64,000 nucleotides of DNA from Cyanoderma ruficeps (taxonomy: Eukaryota > Chordata > Aves > Passeriformes > Timaliidae), in NCBI GenBank assembly GCA_008694505.1, contig VZDJ01000046.1:2939959-3003958 (forward strand), read 5' to 3'. The position numbers and the translations under genes were made by a program. This document shows positions 36,846-50,499 of the stretch, one piece after another (positions within the stretch are counted from its first letter, which is position 1; each line of letters starts with the position of its first letter). Under the pieces are notes generated by a model. That model did no database searches, was not told the origin of the DNA, and saw only the letters and a program-made list of their open reading frames with translations.

Positions 36846-39800
36846 ATTTTCCTCAGACCCTTTTCTTGCTTTGCAGTAATATTCCTTTTATTAAAGTCAG
36901 TGCAGTAATCAGTAATAATGTATACTGGCATATTAAATAGCTTCAATTTTCCATACAGATCTCAAACTTCTGGAACAATAAAACAAAGAAGCAAATCAAA
37001 AGGACTAGAAAGGACTCTTCTATCAGCAGAGGTCACACAACACAGCCCCATCAGGTCAGAGTTAATTTATTTTACGTGTAACAGACAGGTCAAGGCAAGC
37101 AAGTGGCCAGAGAACACACATGTTCCCCACCTGTTTGGGGTTTTATTTCTATCAGGGTCTGCACAGCACAGAATTGTGTCTCTACTGAACTCACATTTCT
37201 TACAGAGGAACCACCTCCCCCAGCAGCTGGTGGAGATGAAGCAATTTGCAGACACTCTGATTACACCCCAAAGCCCACCTCAGTCCCACTGTGCCTCAAT
37301 CCAAGTTTTCAAATCAGGCACTGAGGTGACCAAGTCTAAAGGATCCCACTCTCTGCCAGCCTGAACGTTCACCTCCCCACATGAACCTCAACCAGGATTA
37401 TTTACACATGACAGCCCTGCCTGTGAGGATGAGGATCTGCAGCTAGGGGAGAGCACTGTCCTGCATCATTTTCCTTTTCACAGGGCTAAATGCTGTCCTC
37501 AGATAGTTCTCTGTGCACTTATGAACCAGAGGGAAACCCTGATGCCAATCACACCTACAGAAACCCTCTGATTCCAGTGGACATTCCCCTCTAAGTGAAC
37601 GCGGCAAAGGGAAGGTATTTCTACATATAATATAAAAACCAATGCAGAAGAATGTTGTCATTTCTTCCTCCTGCAGGTTTTCACTGCCTTATTTTTGTCT
37701 CTCTCCTCAAATGACCAAAGATTTTGTGGGAAGGAAGTTAAAGCAAAACTGTGTATCTGGAAAAGTGAAGCTTCAGGCCTCTTTCTTCCATGTTTCTGGG
37801 AAAAACAGGAAGGAGAAGGAGCAGAAACCAAAAAGAAGGAATAAATAGTAAAACCTTCAGATGAAATAAGCCATCAGAAAAGTGCTTGTCTCAGAAAAAA
37901 ATCTTTCCAGAGAAAAGCAATTGGGAGAAAATCATCTGGTATCAGAAACAAAGTCTCCATGAATGAAGCTGCAAAGCCAACGTTGTGCCATGGAGAACCT
38001 GCCCTGAGAGCTGCAGTCTGCACCAGGGACTGGGATGCCCAGTTCTCCATGAGGATAATGGCAGGCAGAAACCAACCCTGCCTCTGTAGCTTCAACATCT
38101 AAGAGTGTCAAATGCATAACCAACCTTATGGCTGATCCAACATGCTCCGGCAGGGATTTTAACACTAAGTGACCAAGCCCTGCACTGGGAAGGAGGGAGA
38201 TCCATCCCATGGCCTTGGCATGACATGATGGCAGGCTCAGGGCTTTGAAGCCACTGTGCCAACTTCCACATTCACCCCACCTCATCTCTGACCCACTTTG
38301 TCTCCCCTGCAACACCCCCCTGAGAGCACAGAGGATAACACCCCTGGACGTGCCAGGACCATCCCACCAGCCTTTGTAACCCAGCATTTACCCCCAGCCT
38401 GCCACAATCAATAGTCCCTCGCAGCCATCCCCCAGCACAGCTTCGCCTTTAACAAGCCACAGCCTCACCCCCGCAGCCTGGATGGATTTTATTGATCCCA
38501 ACCAGACTTTCTGATCGACTGTGAAGCCCAGGGCTCAGCACTAATTGACCACCCTCTGCTCCCTCAGCAGCTGCCTGGTTGATTTGCTCCTTCTCTGTGG
38601 GCAGGCAGCACAACCTCCACAGCACACGGGGAGACCAGGACCTCAACAGCCTCCACAGATTTTGGCAGGTCCTTTCCTTGCTCGTGCCGCTTCTGCCACA
38701 CAACTCTGGATTGAGATTTCTCCAGTGGAAGAAAGCAGAGCTCAGTGAGTGCTTAGTGGCAAGCAAAGGTTAAAAGCCAGCTGTGGTTTTGGGCAGAAGG
38801 ACCAGGTTTCTGCACAGCCCCAGGACTGTGGTGCCTCCAGGAGCTGCTGGCTCGTGCCTGCCATCAGTGGGGTGGTGATGGGGTTATGGAACAAGCCTGT
38901 GGGGCAGCTTGCACAGAGGCTTTGTTCTCCTCGTCCTCTGGACTTGCAGTATCACATGAACTCAAGTGCACTTGCCTTCACAGTAAAAAATGAGCCATCA
39001 ACAGTGCAGGAGCCAGACTGAGCACACAGCCACGCACTCACAGAACCCTGCAGAGCACACCTGAAACTCAGAGCACTCAGGGCCTCCCAGGTCTGCCCTG
39101 CCTCTCCTGCCAGCCCCTTGCCACCCAGTTTTCACAAAGCTGTGCCTCTGCAGAGCCTGAGCACAGCCTGTTGCTTGCTGCAGTGCACACAAGGCAGCTG
39201 CTTCTCCAGAAGAGTTGCCCAAGCTGTGCCATCACTCGAGAGGGACGTGCTCCCCCAGTGCAAGGCAGCAGCTTCCTGCTGCTGCACTCACTCACTATTC
39301 CCCAAGGCCAGTGGAGGGAAGAAAAGATGATGACACTGAGGAAAAGACACATCTTGCCTCTAAACCCAGCTCAGGGCATTGCAGAACTCGAGACTGAGAG
39401 CATGACAGCTCACCAGGGCCAACAGCAGTCTGCAGGGGAGGCAGTGGGATGAGTAATTTCCTCTCCTACGATGTCCAGCCTGGTGTGGAGCAATGGAAAG
39501 TCACTGTGGGCATTTTGTCCAGCTCAGAGAAAGTCTGACCTGGAGACTTTCAGAAAAGAGAAGCCCATCACCCTTGAGAGAACATGAACCAGCTTTGCAC
39601 CATCAAGGCAGCTGTACAACACCTCTGAACTGGCAGACCAGCTGCTCAGCTGCTCTAAAATCAGGTCACTTATTAGGCACAGTGGGAAAGCAGTCAACTA
39701 CTTTTAGAAGAAAGCTCTGGAGAAATACAGTTCAGCTCAATATTGATTCCCACGGCTCCGTTACAGACAGAATTAATTTCCAGGATGGAACGAAACATAT

Positions 39801-41309
39801 GCCTGCACATCAAAACAAAATACAGAAGCCTTTCCAGTCCTCCGGCTGCATTTCAATGGAAACCAGAAGGCTGTCATAATAGAAAGATTTAGTTTTCTAA
39901 TTAATCCTCCCTGCTGAGAGTTTAATGCTGCTAATTGATGACGAGAGGTGGTGTCCAGACAGGGCTTGCAATTCCTTTTTACATCTTTAGGCCAAGTTCT
40001 CTCTAAATTAAATAATAATAAGGCAGCTTTGCTCCCTGTGTGCAGTGTGCCCTGCTCCAGCTCCCTCCTCCCTAGAAGATGTCTGGTGGAGGGAAGGGAA
40101 GCAAAGCCCATGTCAGGGATCTTTACAAGTGTTGGAAGTTTTCCTGGAAAACGTCATCTGTGACAATGTCACTTCCACAGGACAAGCCAAGAGAAAGACC
40201 AGTGGTGCCAGGGACACTGCCTGTACCCATGAAACACCCTCCATGGATCTGGGAGAGCTTCTCCCCATGCAACAGAGCAACTGCTCAGCCAAGAGATGTC
40301 CCGTAACGTTTCCAAAAACCACACAGAATGTACCATGGTGTCAGGAAATGGACCATCACACCCTGCAGAACAGCTCCTGGGGCCCAACCAAGTGGCACCA
40401 CCAGCAAAAAGATGGCACTGGTGCAGAGGAAGGTTGGCTAGTCACCTGCACCACAGAACAGTTCTCATCCTTAATCCTAAATATTGATCTCACACTGGCG
40501 TTGACCAGGAGACAGCACAGTGATCCTAAGTGCAAAACCCAACACAGCCTCAGTAGGAAAAGGCAGTTCAGCACATGCCTGGGTAGGAAATTCGTGCTCC
40601 CACACCCCATGAGACAACATGATCTAGTTAAGGGCAGAATTTGTCCCTTTAGCCTCAACACTCGGCAATTTCAACCCGAGTGCTCCGAGCTGCAGTTGAG
40701 GAATGCGAAATAAAAACCAATCCATGTGCTGTGGTTACTAAGCAGTAATAAACCAAGCAATACTGAGGGTCCCCAGGCTCTGGCCTGAGACTCCAGCACT
40801 GCTCTGTTTGTCATGGCAATAGCATTTCCACCTGCCCCTCTCTGACATCTCCTCTGGGAGCCTTTGCACACCGCTGCCGTAGATCAGGGCCAGCAGAGCC
40901 CAGGCCAGCTGTGCAGAGGTCCAGCTGGCTGACCTCTCCTTTCCAAAAGGCTTCTATTTTTTTCCCCCCCTCCCTATTATTATTAGTTTTCAAGCCACCT
41001 ACTCCATCATAAATATAAAGTAAAATTAGCTTATTCCTAGAATTCTATAAAAAGACAAGCTCGTGCCTGCACAAACTGACAGCAAGCTAAGGGGAAGGCT
41101 CCGAACACGCCAAGAATGTCAAATCGAGAGCTTTTGGCCCTTTTACTACAAAAACCTATTGCTGCAAGCAACTTGTGCACGTGCAGGTTGAGTCACGTGT
41201 GTGCAGAGTCCCCCACCTGCACAGGCTGCCTGCTGCTCCTCCACAGTGCCCTCAGCAAACCATTCCTGCCTGCCCAGCAGCCTATTAATAAAGATACACC
41301 AGGGAGAGA

Positions 41310-41385
41310 AGCTGCTCGCCAGCAGGGAGGTGGACGAGATGATCTAATAGGACCTTTTCCATCTCTTAACTTTTCTGCTTAGTCA
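41310..41385 (+). mobile_element. Possible short repeat tail (CR1 or LTR type)
   Basis: The run tggacgagatgatctaatag followed by gaccttttccatctcttaac resembles the end of a bird interspersed repeat. It is too short to classify. Confidence 0.3.
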
Positions 41386-41485
41386 CAGGATAAATATCTC
41401 CCACGTTGCAGGAGAGCGCGCTGGCTTTGCTTGCCTGCTTGTGGTGGGAGAGTTGCCCTCGGAAGACATTTTGGTCACCAGATGT

Positions 41486-41645
41486 TCACAGAATCACAGA
41501 ACAGCTCTGAAGATCTGGAGAGCTTCAAATCTCTGAAGAAGTGGAGCTCTGGAGATCTCCCAGTCCAACCCCACTGCTGAAGGAGGCTCACCCAGAGCAG
41601 GTTGCACAGGATCAGGTCCAGGCAGGTTTTGAATACCTCCAGACA
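41486..41645 (-). mobile_element. CR1 LINE 3' end fragment, minus orientation
   Basis: Begins with tcacagaatcacagaacagc, followed by ctcccagtccaaccccactg, ctcacccagagcaggttgc and caggtccaggcaggttttga, the typical order of a reversed CR1 tail. Short and diverged. Confidence 0.8.
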
Positions 41646-44600
41646 CAGCTAACAGGGCTTATCCAAGGAAAGTTAAGCAACAGACGACTTGCTTTAGCCT
41701 GGTTTTCAGCTTCAGTGAGCTCTGAGGCACCCAAGCAAGTCCCCTAATTCCTGTCCCACAGCCACAAGCAGCACAGGAACCTCATTTTTGTGCTATCAGA
41801 GTCCTTGTGCTTCTCTGAGCTCTCAAGGCTGCTCCTGTCCAAGATGGAAAGGTACTTCATTTACTTTTGCAGAAGGCAGGTTGGCAAGAGCACAGACAGC
41901 AAACATCCAGGTCAAGCCTCCTGTGATAGGCTGCCAGAAAAAAGCTCAAAAAACCTCCAACCATCCCAGAAAGGGAAATGTAAGAAACCAAAGGGTTTGG
42001 GGAGAAGAAGCTCCAGTGCAGCTTTGGTGTTCAGGTTTACATGGCAATTTCCATTGCCATTGATTCATGCCACAACACCAGCAAAGCTCTCTCGTGGTTT
42101 TCAAATGCCTAAAGAATATACAAGGCTTCCACAACAGACCATCCTCACACGTAGCCCAGAGAGCACCTGAGAACCTCAAGGCCACAGATCTGCAAATTTC
42201 ACCATGCAAGGAGAAAAATATTTCACCATATAAATCATAAAAAAGACCCCCACACCATTAAAAAGAAACAAACCGAAAGCCACACAGCCTAAATATCTCC
42301 TGCAACAAGATGGTCACCAAGGGATGGGGCAGCATCTCTGGGACGGGAGCTGAGAGTAGGAAGTTTTATTTTCTTTTCCACTGAACAACAGGATAACCCT
42401 GAGCATTGCAAATTCTCACAGGATTCTGTGTTTCTCGTAAGAACCTTGTTCCTGGAGTCACATGATTACATCATAATCCACACTTCCCTTTTTTTTTTTC
42501 TGTTAAAAAGAAGTATTTGCAGATGTCAGAGGTTGAAGAAGCGTAAGTCACGTCTGAAATGCTCAAGGCAGGGAGGAATAGAAACATCTACTTTAAAAGA
42601 AATAAATCTGTAATTTTTGGAGGAAATATGATCCAGGATTGCTTTTCACCAAGACTGTGCACTGGAAACCTTAGACTGGACAGGGAATGACTCAATTTTG
42701 GGGAGAGGTGGGTTCCTTCAACATCTCCATCTGTAAGTTACAGATGGAAAAATACAGCTTTCATAGCAACACCTGCCTAGAAACTAAGCAGCCCCTTTGG
42801 GCTACCCTGACACTGGCTTTCCTAGTCAAAAGAACATTATGCACTGGGGGACAATAGCAAGGCACAGCAGTTTTAAAAAAATAAAATAATAATACAGCAG
42901 AACGCCTTTCCAAATTTCATTTCCACTTCTTTTATCCAGCATCAAGCAGGGTGAAGCCTGGAATTCAGCTATGCCAGCTCATCTGCTGGCATTCCCTGCT
43001 CACCAAAACCACCAGATTCACAGCTACTGGTGGATCTTGCCCAGCAGAAATTTACATTTTGGTAAAAATCAGTCTATAAATAAGGACTTGACCTTCTGAA
43101 AAAGCCTGTGTTGGATCTCACAGAGCTCATCCTGTGCTGTTCCTGTGCCTGGGGCAGTGTCACCATGGCACTACAGACACCTGGGCTGCAGCTGCCCACT
43201 ACTTCAGAAAAATAAACTTTGGCCACATGTTCAAACACTCACAAAGCACCACAAAGAGCAGAAGACCTCAGGTCACATTTATTTCCTATTTTTGCACAGA
43301 ACAAAACAATTAAGGCCTAGAAGACTTGGATCCATGGTGTGCTAGGCTATGCATTGAATACATCATATCCATGGAAAAAGGAGGTAAAGACTACACTTCT
43401 GGTTTTTGTGGTCTTTACCCATTCTTACTGGAATTCTCACCAAGCCAAGTGGTTTTTGCCCCATGAGGGTCCAAGACACTCTGAGGGTGTCCAGCACCTC
43501 ACAGAAATGGCTTAAAATAATTAGTGAGACAGCATGATCAAGTGTGTCTTGAAAAAGCAAAAAGGTTTTAACTAAAGAAGAAAATAATGCAGGGCAAAGC
43601 CACACACAGCATAGGGACAGGTTCCATACACCTGCTCCAACACCCCAAAAATGTACTGAGAAGTCTTGTGCTCTTCCTTAAATATTGAAGGATTTAGGTG
43701 GTTTTTTTGGCAAACAGCCCAATAGAAAATAACTACATTTCTGAGAAACAGCTAAAGAGACCTATCAGCATGTTTTTGTCTTGGCATTGAGCCAATTACT
43801 GCCCAGGAAAGCTCAGAAACTTCCAGTGTTTTTTTTCCCTTAAAAGTCCTAAGGTGAAACTGGAACCCTTTTTCTTGTATAGAAAACATCTACCTGGTGC
43901 AGTGCAACACATTCCGTCCAAACCAACTAGAAAAAACGCAAAGAAATTCAGAGGTGGAGGAGAACACGAAGGGCCCGAGCAGTGGTGGTGCTCAGAGCAG
44001 CTGCTGGCACAGGGTGCTGGTAGCAGCCCTGAGCCAAGGCCTGGGGGTGGCAGCCATCACCCTCCCTGGAGCTCAACCATGGCATTCCCCGAGCTCCAAG
44101 GGTTTGCTTTTCATCAGCTTTTCATAGAGACAGCAGCAAGTCAGCTCCTCCTGCTCACCGGGCACGCACAGGGCAGAGAAGGAAACCTCTCTGCTCGCTG
44201 GCAAGGCCTCTGGGTTTCTGCATTATCTCATCTCCGAGATGACAAGGAAGTGAGCACAAACCTGTTCAGTGACATTGTTCCCGCTCAGCCCTGGCCGAGG
44301 GCCGAGCCATTGAGCTGCCGTGTTCCTGCTGATCCCAGCACAGACCTGCAGCTCCCCTGCAGCCCTGGGGCAGCTCCAGCCCTCAGCACACCGGGACACA
44401 CTTCTGCCTGCAGAATGAACCCCAGCCAGGCACCAGCACAGACCATGCCCAGCATCAGGGGCTGGTTCGGAGCTACCAAACTCTTGAACCCGGCCACCGT
44501 GGCTGTACGGTGTTGTGCACACCAAACCCTCGCTGTCCCAGCCCTGCCAAGATGGGCACACCAAACCCACTGCACCACAAATCTCCCTCTCCAAACAACT

Positions 44601-47600
44601 GCCCTCTGTCCACCCAGAACTTCCCCTCCCTTCTCTCTGTCAGCCCTCAGGTGCCTGCAGACGGAGGCTGGACTTGGGAAGGATGCCAGGGAGGCTGTGC
44701 AACCCGGCTGCAGAGGTGTCAGAACACCTGGGGACCTGCTGCCCTCTGAAGCTGCCACAGGGCTCTGATTCTCTTCTGGTTAATGCTTATCTGGCTGCAC
44801 TTGGTTCTCAAGGATGTCTGTGCTGCTGCCTTTGCACTGCTCAGGAAAAAAAAACCAAAGTGAATCCAGGGTCTACAAATAAATAAATATTTTTAAAATT
44901 ATAATCTGATTAACAAAACACTAAAACACCTCTGCTCTGCTTCATCAAAGTCCCCTACCTGAGCAAGTATGGCCAAAACAAACAAGCAAAAAAATATATA
45001 TACAGTTTTATTTGCAGAATTTCCTCTGTACTTCCTTCTCCTTCCCTAGAAAGATTTGCTCTAAAAGGAAAATACCACTCATAATGTTTCTATCTTTGCT
45101 CACTTAAGAGGAGAAACAGAGTATATGGCTCTGTAATATTATTAGCACCTTTCCCCTTTTTACATCAAACCACGACTAAATGAAACATGCTACAAAACCT
45201 AAACAGACACGGAAGTTACAGGTCCTTTTTTTTTTCATCCTCTTTTTAAAATAAAGTACTTTCTGAGCTCTGAAAGCCAGATCACACATACAAAGAAACG
45301 AGTTTGGAAATCCCCCTCCCTCCACTCCCACTGCTATTTGCTAAGGAAACCAGATGCCCACAGCCAGCCAAAAAATGATCTCAGCCATTCTTAAGAGAGC
45401 CTACAGTGCATTTTCATGAGTCATAGGAAAGCAACAACTCGTTGCTTTGGTAATGCTAGGTAAGCAACTGCTCATCCATCCCCAACCAGACTTTCAGCAG
45501 TAAGTCAAAGAGCAGCCCCGTGTCTTGACAGATTACGTCAGAGACAGCCCCAAAAATAGAGCTTTGCAGCAAGGCACCTTGCAGGAGGTTTTATGGGAGG
45601 TGCCACAAAAATTGTGTCCCATGAAAGCATTTAGCACAGCCTTCAGCTGCCAGGACCCCCCATGGTCCTGATTCAGGGGTGTTATCAGAGATGGCTGCTG
45701 CAGGCAGCAAGTGGAGAGGAAAGCAACAGAGACAGGGATTAGCAAGACTCCGCCTTGGGTTGGAGACACTCCTGCAGAGGCACCACTGCAAGCCCCTGGT
45801 GACACTCCTGCACATGCCCATGAAGGTGGTGATGTCCTGCGATGCAGCCTAGAGCCCTTCAACCATGCCTGTCCAAGGTTTTGGAAATCCCGCCCAAGGC
45901 AGGTCAGGAAGGTGGTAGGATCCTCCCCATGCACCAAGGGGAAATCCTGTTCAACACATCCCATGTTGTTCCACAAACATTTCCCACTTTCACCATCTCC
46001 TGATGACTCCCACAGCAATCACACAGCCACTGCTGCCTGGGAAGCTCCCACAGGGGTGAGACACCAAACTGCACCTCTGTGGCAACACCTGGCACAAAAG
46101 CCAAATCAACTTCCCAAGGGATGATGAACCAGGTACAGGAAGCCTTGCTCCATCTCATGCAAGCTCAGTGTGCCACACCACCTCCCTGGGACAGCCTCAC
46201 TGGTTCTTGAAGGGGAAGCTCTCCAGCACAGGATTTCCTGGACATAGGCTAAGACTAGAACTAGCTCGTTCCCATCCAGAGATGAAGACAGTTACAATCT
46301 TCAGCACCTTTTGTGCTGAGTCCAAAAGCCAATTGTGAAAACACATCCTCAGCCCTTGCAGCCAACCAGGCTCACACCAGATTTTATTCACACCTGTAAT
46401 GCTGGAGGTGAGTTGCTGAAATATTGGAATGATTAAACAAATGTTTTCTCTCTTTTTCTTGTCTCACCGGCTAGGTGAATTGTGCACATCCTTAACATTT
46501 CAGCTTCTTGGGAAGAGCACTGTGCAGAGTCTCAGTAAGCACCCCCAATCCAAACAAAAATAGGCAAGAACAGGCATGGTTCCTCAAATCCTACATTTCA
46601 GCCATGTCACAAGAGGAGCAAGCAGAACTCAGCCTAGGCCACCAGCAAAGCCACCAGGAGCCATCCTAGCGGAAAACTGAGGACAGGAGTGGGACAGAGC
46701 ACCACTCTGATGAGTGGTTCCACATCCAGGGAGCCCTGATGTCCCCTCCCAGCCCCAACACACAGCAGGCTGCAGCACATGTCAGCAGGGCTTCCCTTGG
46801 CTGCCACTGCCACAGGAGGAGCAGCTCCTGGGGCTTAACAGGAGCCAAGTGCAGAGTTTTCCAGTGCAAAGCCGAGAAATTAACCTGAGAGGACTTGTCC
46901 CATCATGAATTCTACCAAGGCACTTCAGCCACAGTCACCATTCAGAAGCAATACATGGAGAGAGCATTATGCCTTTCCCAAACGTTTTCCCTCCGGCTCA
47001 GCACAGCTCAGGAGCAGCTCAAATGCATCCTGCAACAACATCCAGAGCCGGACCTTGACCCTTTCAGTAAAATCAATGATGCAATAAGCTAAGCACAGCT
47101 CAACAGTCTGTTTATCTATTTTACTTGCTACCAGCACCATCCAAAGAGAAATAATTGGAATATCTTGCATATTTCTCTAATGACTCTTGCTATTCTGTTA
47201 GCACCAGCACTGAGGGACTAAGAGCAAGGAGCAGCAAACCAGTGGTTTATTAACCACTAGGTGCTGAGGTTTCCCAAAAGCCACTCCCCAAGAGCAAACC
47301 AGCAGAAGGATTCCAGCAGAGGGACCAGTGCTGTAGTTTTGTGCTGGAAGGCAAACAGAAGGCATTGAGGCTGAGGCATGAACACCTTCCATCAGCAAGG
47401 AAAGCTCTTCAGGAGCTTGGCCCAGCCTGGTGTCTTACCTGAAGGAATCTCCATCAAACAAGCCCTGCTCCACAGCTCCACACTACACCAACACACAGAT
47501 CAGTCTCAACAAAAGGAAGCCCAAATCTTCGATCTCCGATTTCGAGATACTGGTTATAGTCACCACTTACACCCTCACAAAACTCTCTGCCCCACAGACC

Positions 47601-48337
47601 CAGTCCACACACCTCCCTCCAGCCACATACTCCCACAGCACAGCAACTTCAGGGTTGTCACCCCTGTGTAGATGACACTATCGTCAGCCCCCATCTGCAT
47701 CACCCAGCTATAGATAACAGTGTTATCAGCTGCCCCCTGCACTGACCCTGCAAAAGAGGGACAGACCTCCCCAGGGGCACTCCCCAGGTAGTGACAGAGA
47801 GGAAGAGGAGTGAGGCTGAAAGGAAGAGGGTATTTAAGAAAGTTTCTCTGCATGCACTCTCACCTGTTCTGCTGTTCACCTTCACCACCCATGATAACAA
47901 GTCTCACCCTCATAACCCTCACACCTTTTCCCCAAGCCATTTAATCCAAACAACCCTTCCTTATCAAATCACTGCCCCATGCAGGACATGCCCCAGCCCT
48001 TAAATTTGTATCTAGGCAAGATATTGCTGTTATTTAGAGCTGGTGAGAGCCAGATGTGCCCATCACCCTTCCGCAGGATCCTCACGGCTTGGGATAGAGC
48101 ATCCCTGTTGCCACCTTGCAGAGCAAAAGGTGCCCACTGTGACGAGATTAAGGATCTGCTAAATTCCTCTGGCCTCTTATTTACCATGGATGGTGCTGCA
48201 CTATTTGCAGTTCACAACCAGACTGTGATGATATGACCCGTGCTCAGTACAAAAGCCCCAAAAATAAGAGGTTGCAGCACAAAGTACTAAGCAATTTGAG
48301 TAACCCACCATCCTCATCACAAGAGACTTCCATGCAC

Positions 48338-48440
48338 ATCCATAGAATGGAATAGTTCAATTGAAAGGGATCTACAGTGACCACCCAGTCCAGCTGCCTG
48401 ACAGCTCCAGGGCTGCAGGACAAGGACAGCCCCAGCAAGG
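48338..48440 (-). mobile_element. CR1-type repeat tail, minus orientation
   Basis: Begins with atccatagaatggaatagtt, then gaaagggatctacagtgacc, cccagtccagctgcctgaca and gctccagggctg. This order is familiar from a frequent bird repeat with a catagaat end. It is probably a CR1 subfamily, though an LTR origin cannot be excluded without a library search. Confidence 0.6.
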
Positions 48441-50311
48441 ACAGACCTCACCAGAAACGCCAAAACAGCATCTTCCTCTGACCCTCTGCACTGGTTCAAC
48501 ACAGGATTCACTCTTATACACAATGTCTGTGCTAAGGACAGTCATGTGCAAAGTTTTCACTATTCCCTTGGGGATTTGGGAGCACCCGAAAGCCACTGTG
48601 CACGACACACGTGCACATGGACAAGACAAACACAACCATGCCAAGACAGGAGCACACAAAGCACTGCAAGGGCCACACACACCCTTCAGCACTGATGGAT
48701 CCAAGGCATTTCTACCTCCATCACAAACACTTCTTCTCTCACAAATTATTTTCCCAAAGCAACTGTACAAAGTCTTTTTCTCCACCTGAATCACCCCGTT
48801 ATCAATCAGATGACTTTTTGTCACTTTAGCACACATGTCCCTGGCCACAAGTATTGCAGAGCACCTCTAATCCACCCACCCAGGGCTATTTTTTTCACAC
48901 AATTTAGTGTTTAATCACTACCTGAACACTTGGCCCACCCCCCCAGGACCTGGCCTGAACACATTGTTTGCACAGCAGCCCACGCAGGAGCTTGGCCAGC
49001 TCCTTCCAGGATCTGGCCCGAGTCACTGGGCACAGCACGCTCTGCCAGCCGGACTTTGTCCCAGGCAGCCTCTGAGCCAAACCCTGGCTCAGCTCCACCC
49101 TGGTTCACTGGCATTACAGCTCCTTCTCCCTGGGCTGCACCCAATCATCTCCCAGAGTGGATAGAATAAAATCAGAGCAGCTCTCGCAGAAGTGACAATT
49201 AGTTCTGCATAAAATGGTGGCCAGCCTGGGGTTTAACCCAGGAGAGAAGAACCAACCACAGAGCCTCATCAAGTTCTGAGCCACTTTGTCTCCACTAACA
49301 TTTATATTAGGATCTTCCAGCATAGAAAAAAGGTGCTTGGGGAATGCATTTGGGAGCTGAACCCCCACTTCTAGAGGGTACAGGTATACCCTTCACCTTT
49401 GACCTCCAAAAGGCTCAGAAAGCCCAGGTCAAACCCTCTGGGTTCCCTTCACAGACATTCTAAGTGCCCTGGGAACAAAAGCTGGCACCTGGGACCAGAC
49501 ACAGCAATGACACGGCATGTCCCCACCCCCTGTCACAGAGACAGGGATGCAGTGCTGGCATTGGTGCTCGTTCCTTACACAGGGCACCAGCCAGTAGTAG
49601 ACTCAAACTGACCAACACCATCAGTTCATTATCCTACTGTAAAACCTTCTTACCTTTCCCCTGATTGACAGGGGGCTCAAATGACTGACGGCAAAGATGG
49701 CAGCAAGCATCAGTCCCACAGCAAAACTTTCATTCCTTTTCCCTCTGAACTTCTCATGGGCAGCTCCACACAACACCTTCTCTCTTCCTTCTTCAACACA
49801 CAACTACTCCAAGTAGCCCCCAACAAGCCAGCTAACCCACTCTTTTATAACACCAATCCTTACTGGGCACAGCTGTGACCTGTTAAGGGCAAGGCTGTTC
49901 CCACCCTTTGGTAATTAGCACAGCTGCCACTCATGGGGTGAGAGTGCCTTCAGCACTATCTCTATTCTCTTACAGTCCATTCTCCCACAATGTAGAGCTG
50001 CAGGGGTCCCCATCACGGGCCAGGCTGAGGCTGTTTCTTGCACCATCCTGGTCTTAGCCTGGCCCCAAGCCCTGTGGGTCCAGGGGAAGCTCCTGGAGCA
50101 ACATCCCCAGTGCCAAAACGAAGCAGGGAGCCAGGTACACCCTGCCTGCAGCCCCTCCACAGTGTTCTTCCATGCTCCTCATGCCCATGCAACAGGTCTG
50201 CTGCAGGGAACAGCTCCCCAGGGCCTTTGAGGAGCAAGGCATTGATCTTTAAAGGAGATCTCAGCTTTTAATTTCTTGTGTCATTAAAGATGAGCTGAGA
50301 CAGATTGATCG

Positions 50312-50499
50312 GATCATACAATCGTTAAGGTTGGAAAAGACTTCTGATATCACTGAGTCCAATCGTTAACTCAGCACTGCCAAGTCCACCACTAAACCAT
50401 GTCCCCAAGTGCCACATCTACCCTGTTTTTGAACACTTCCAGGGATGGTGATTCCACCACTTCCCTGTGCAGCCTGTTCCAATGCCTGACCACCCTTTT
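50312..50499 (-). mobile_element. CR1 LINE 3' end fragment, minus orientation
   Basis: Reads atcatacaatcgttaaggtt, then ggaaaagacttctgatatc, accactaaaccatgtcccc, agtgccacatctaccctgtt, acttccagggatggtgattc and agcctgttccaatgcctgac. This is the reverse complement of a common avian CR1 3' end. It lies in intron 1. Confidence 0.85.

Noticed and set aside
36492..36908. Open frame with a plausible protein-like sequence (GHFQEWGSHSFPEQP)
   Set aside because: It is the antisense translation of a CR1 3' end; similar peptides appear from other CR1 copies, such as near 19,400.
43854..44768. 304-codon plus-strand open frame in intron 1
   Set aside because: No domain, no similarity I recognise, a moderately GC-rich stretch and a large overlapping open frame on the opposite strand. 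Considered chance.
47878..47900. Alternative start exon ending ATGG before gtggtg at about 47,889
   Set aside because: The donor match is weak, no good acceptor or promoter is nearby, and exon 2 at 31,874-31,953 is far better.
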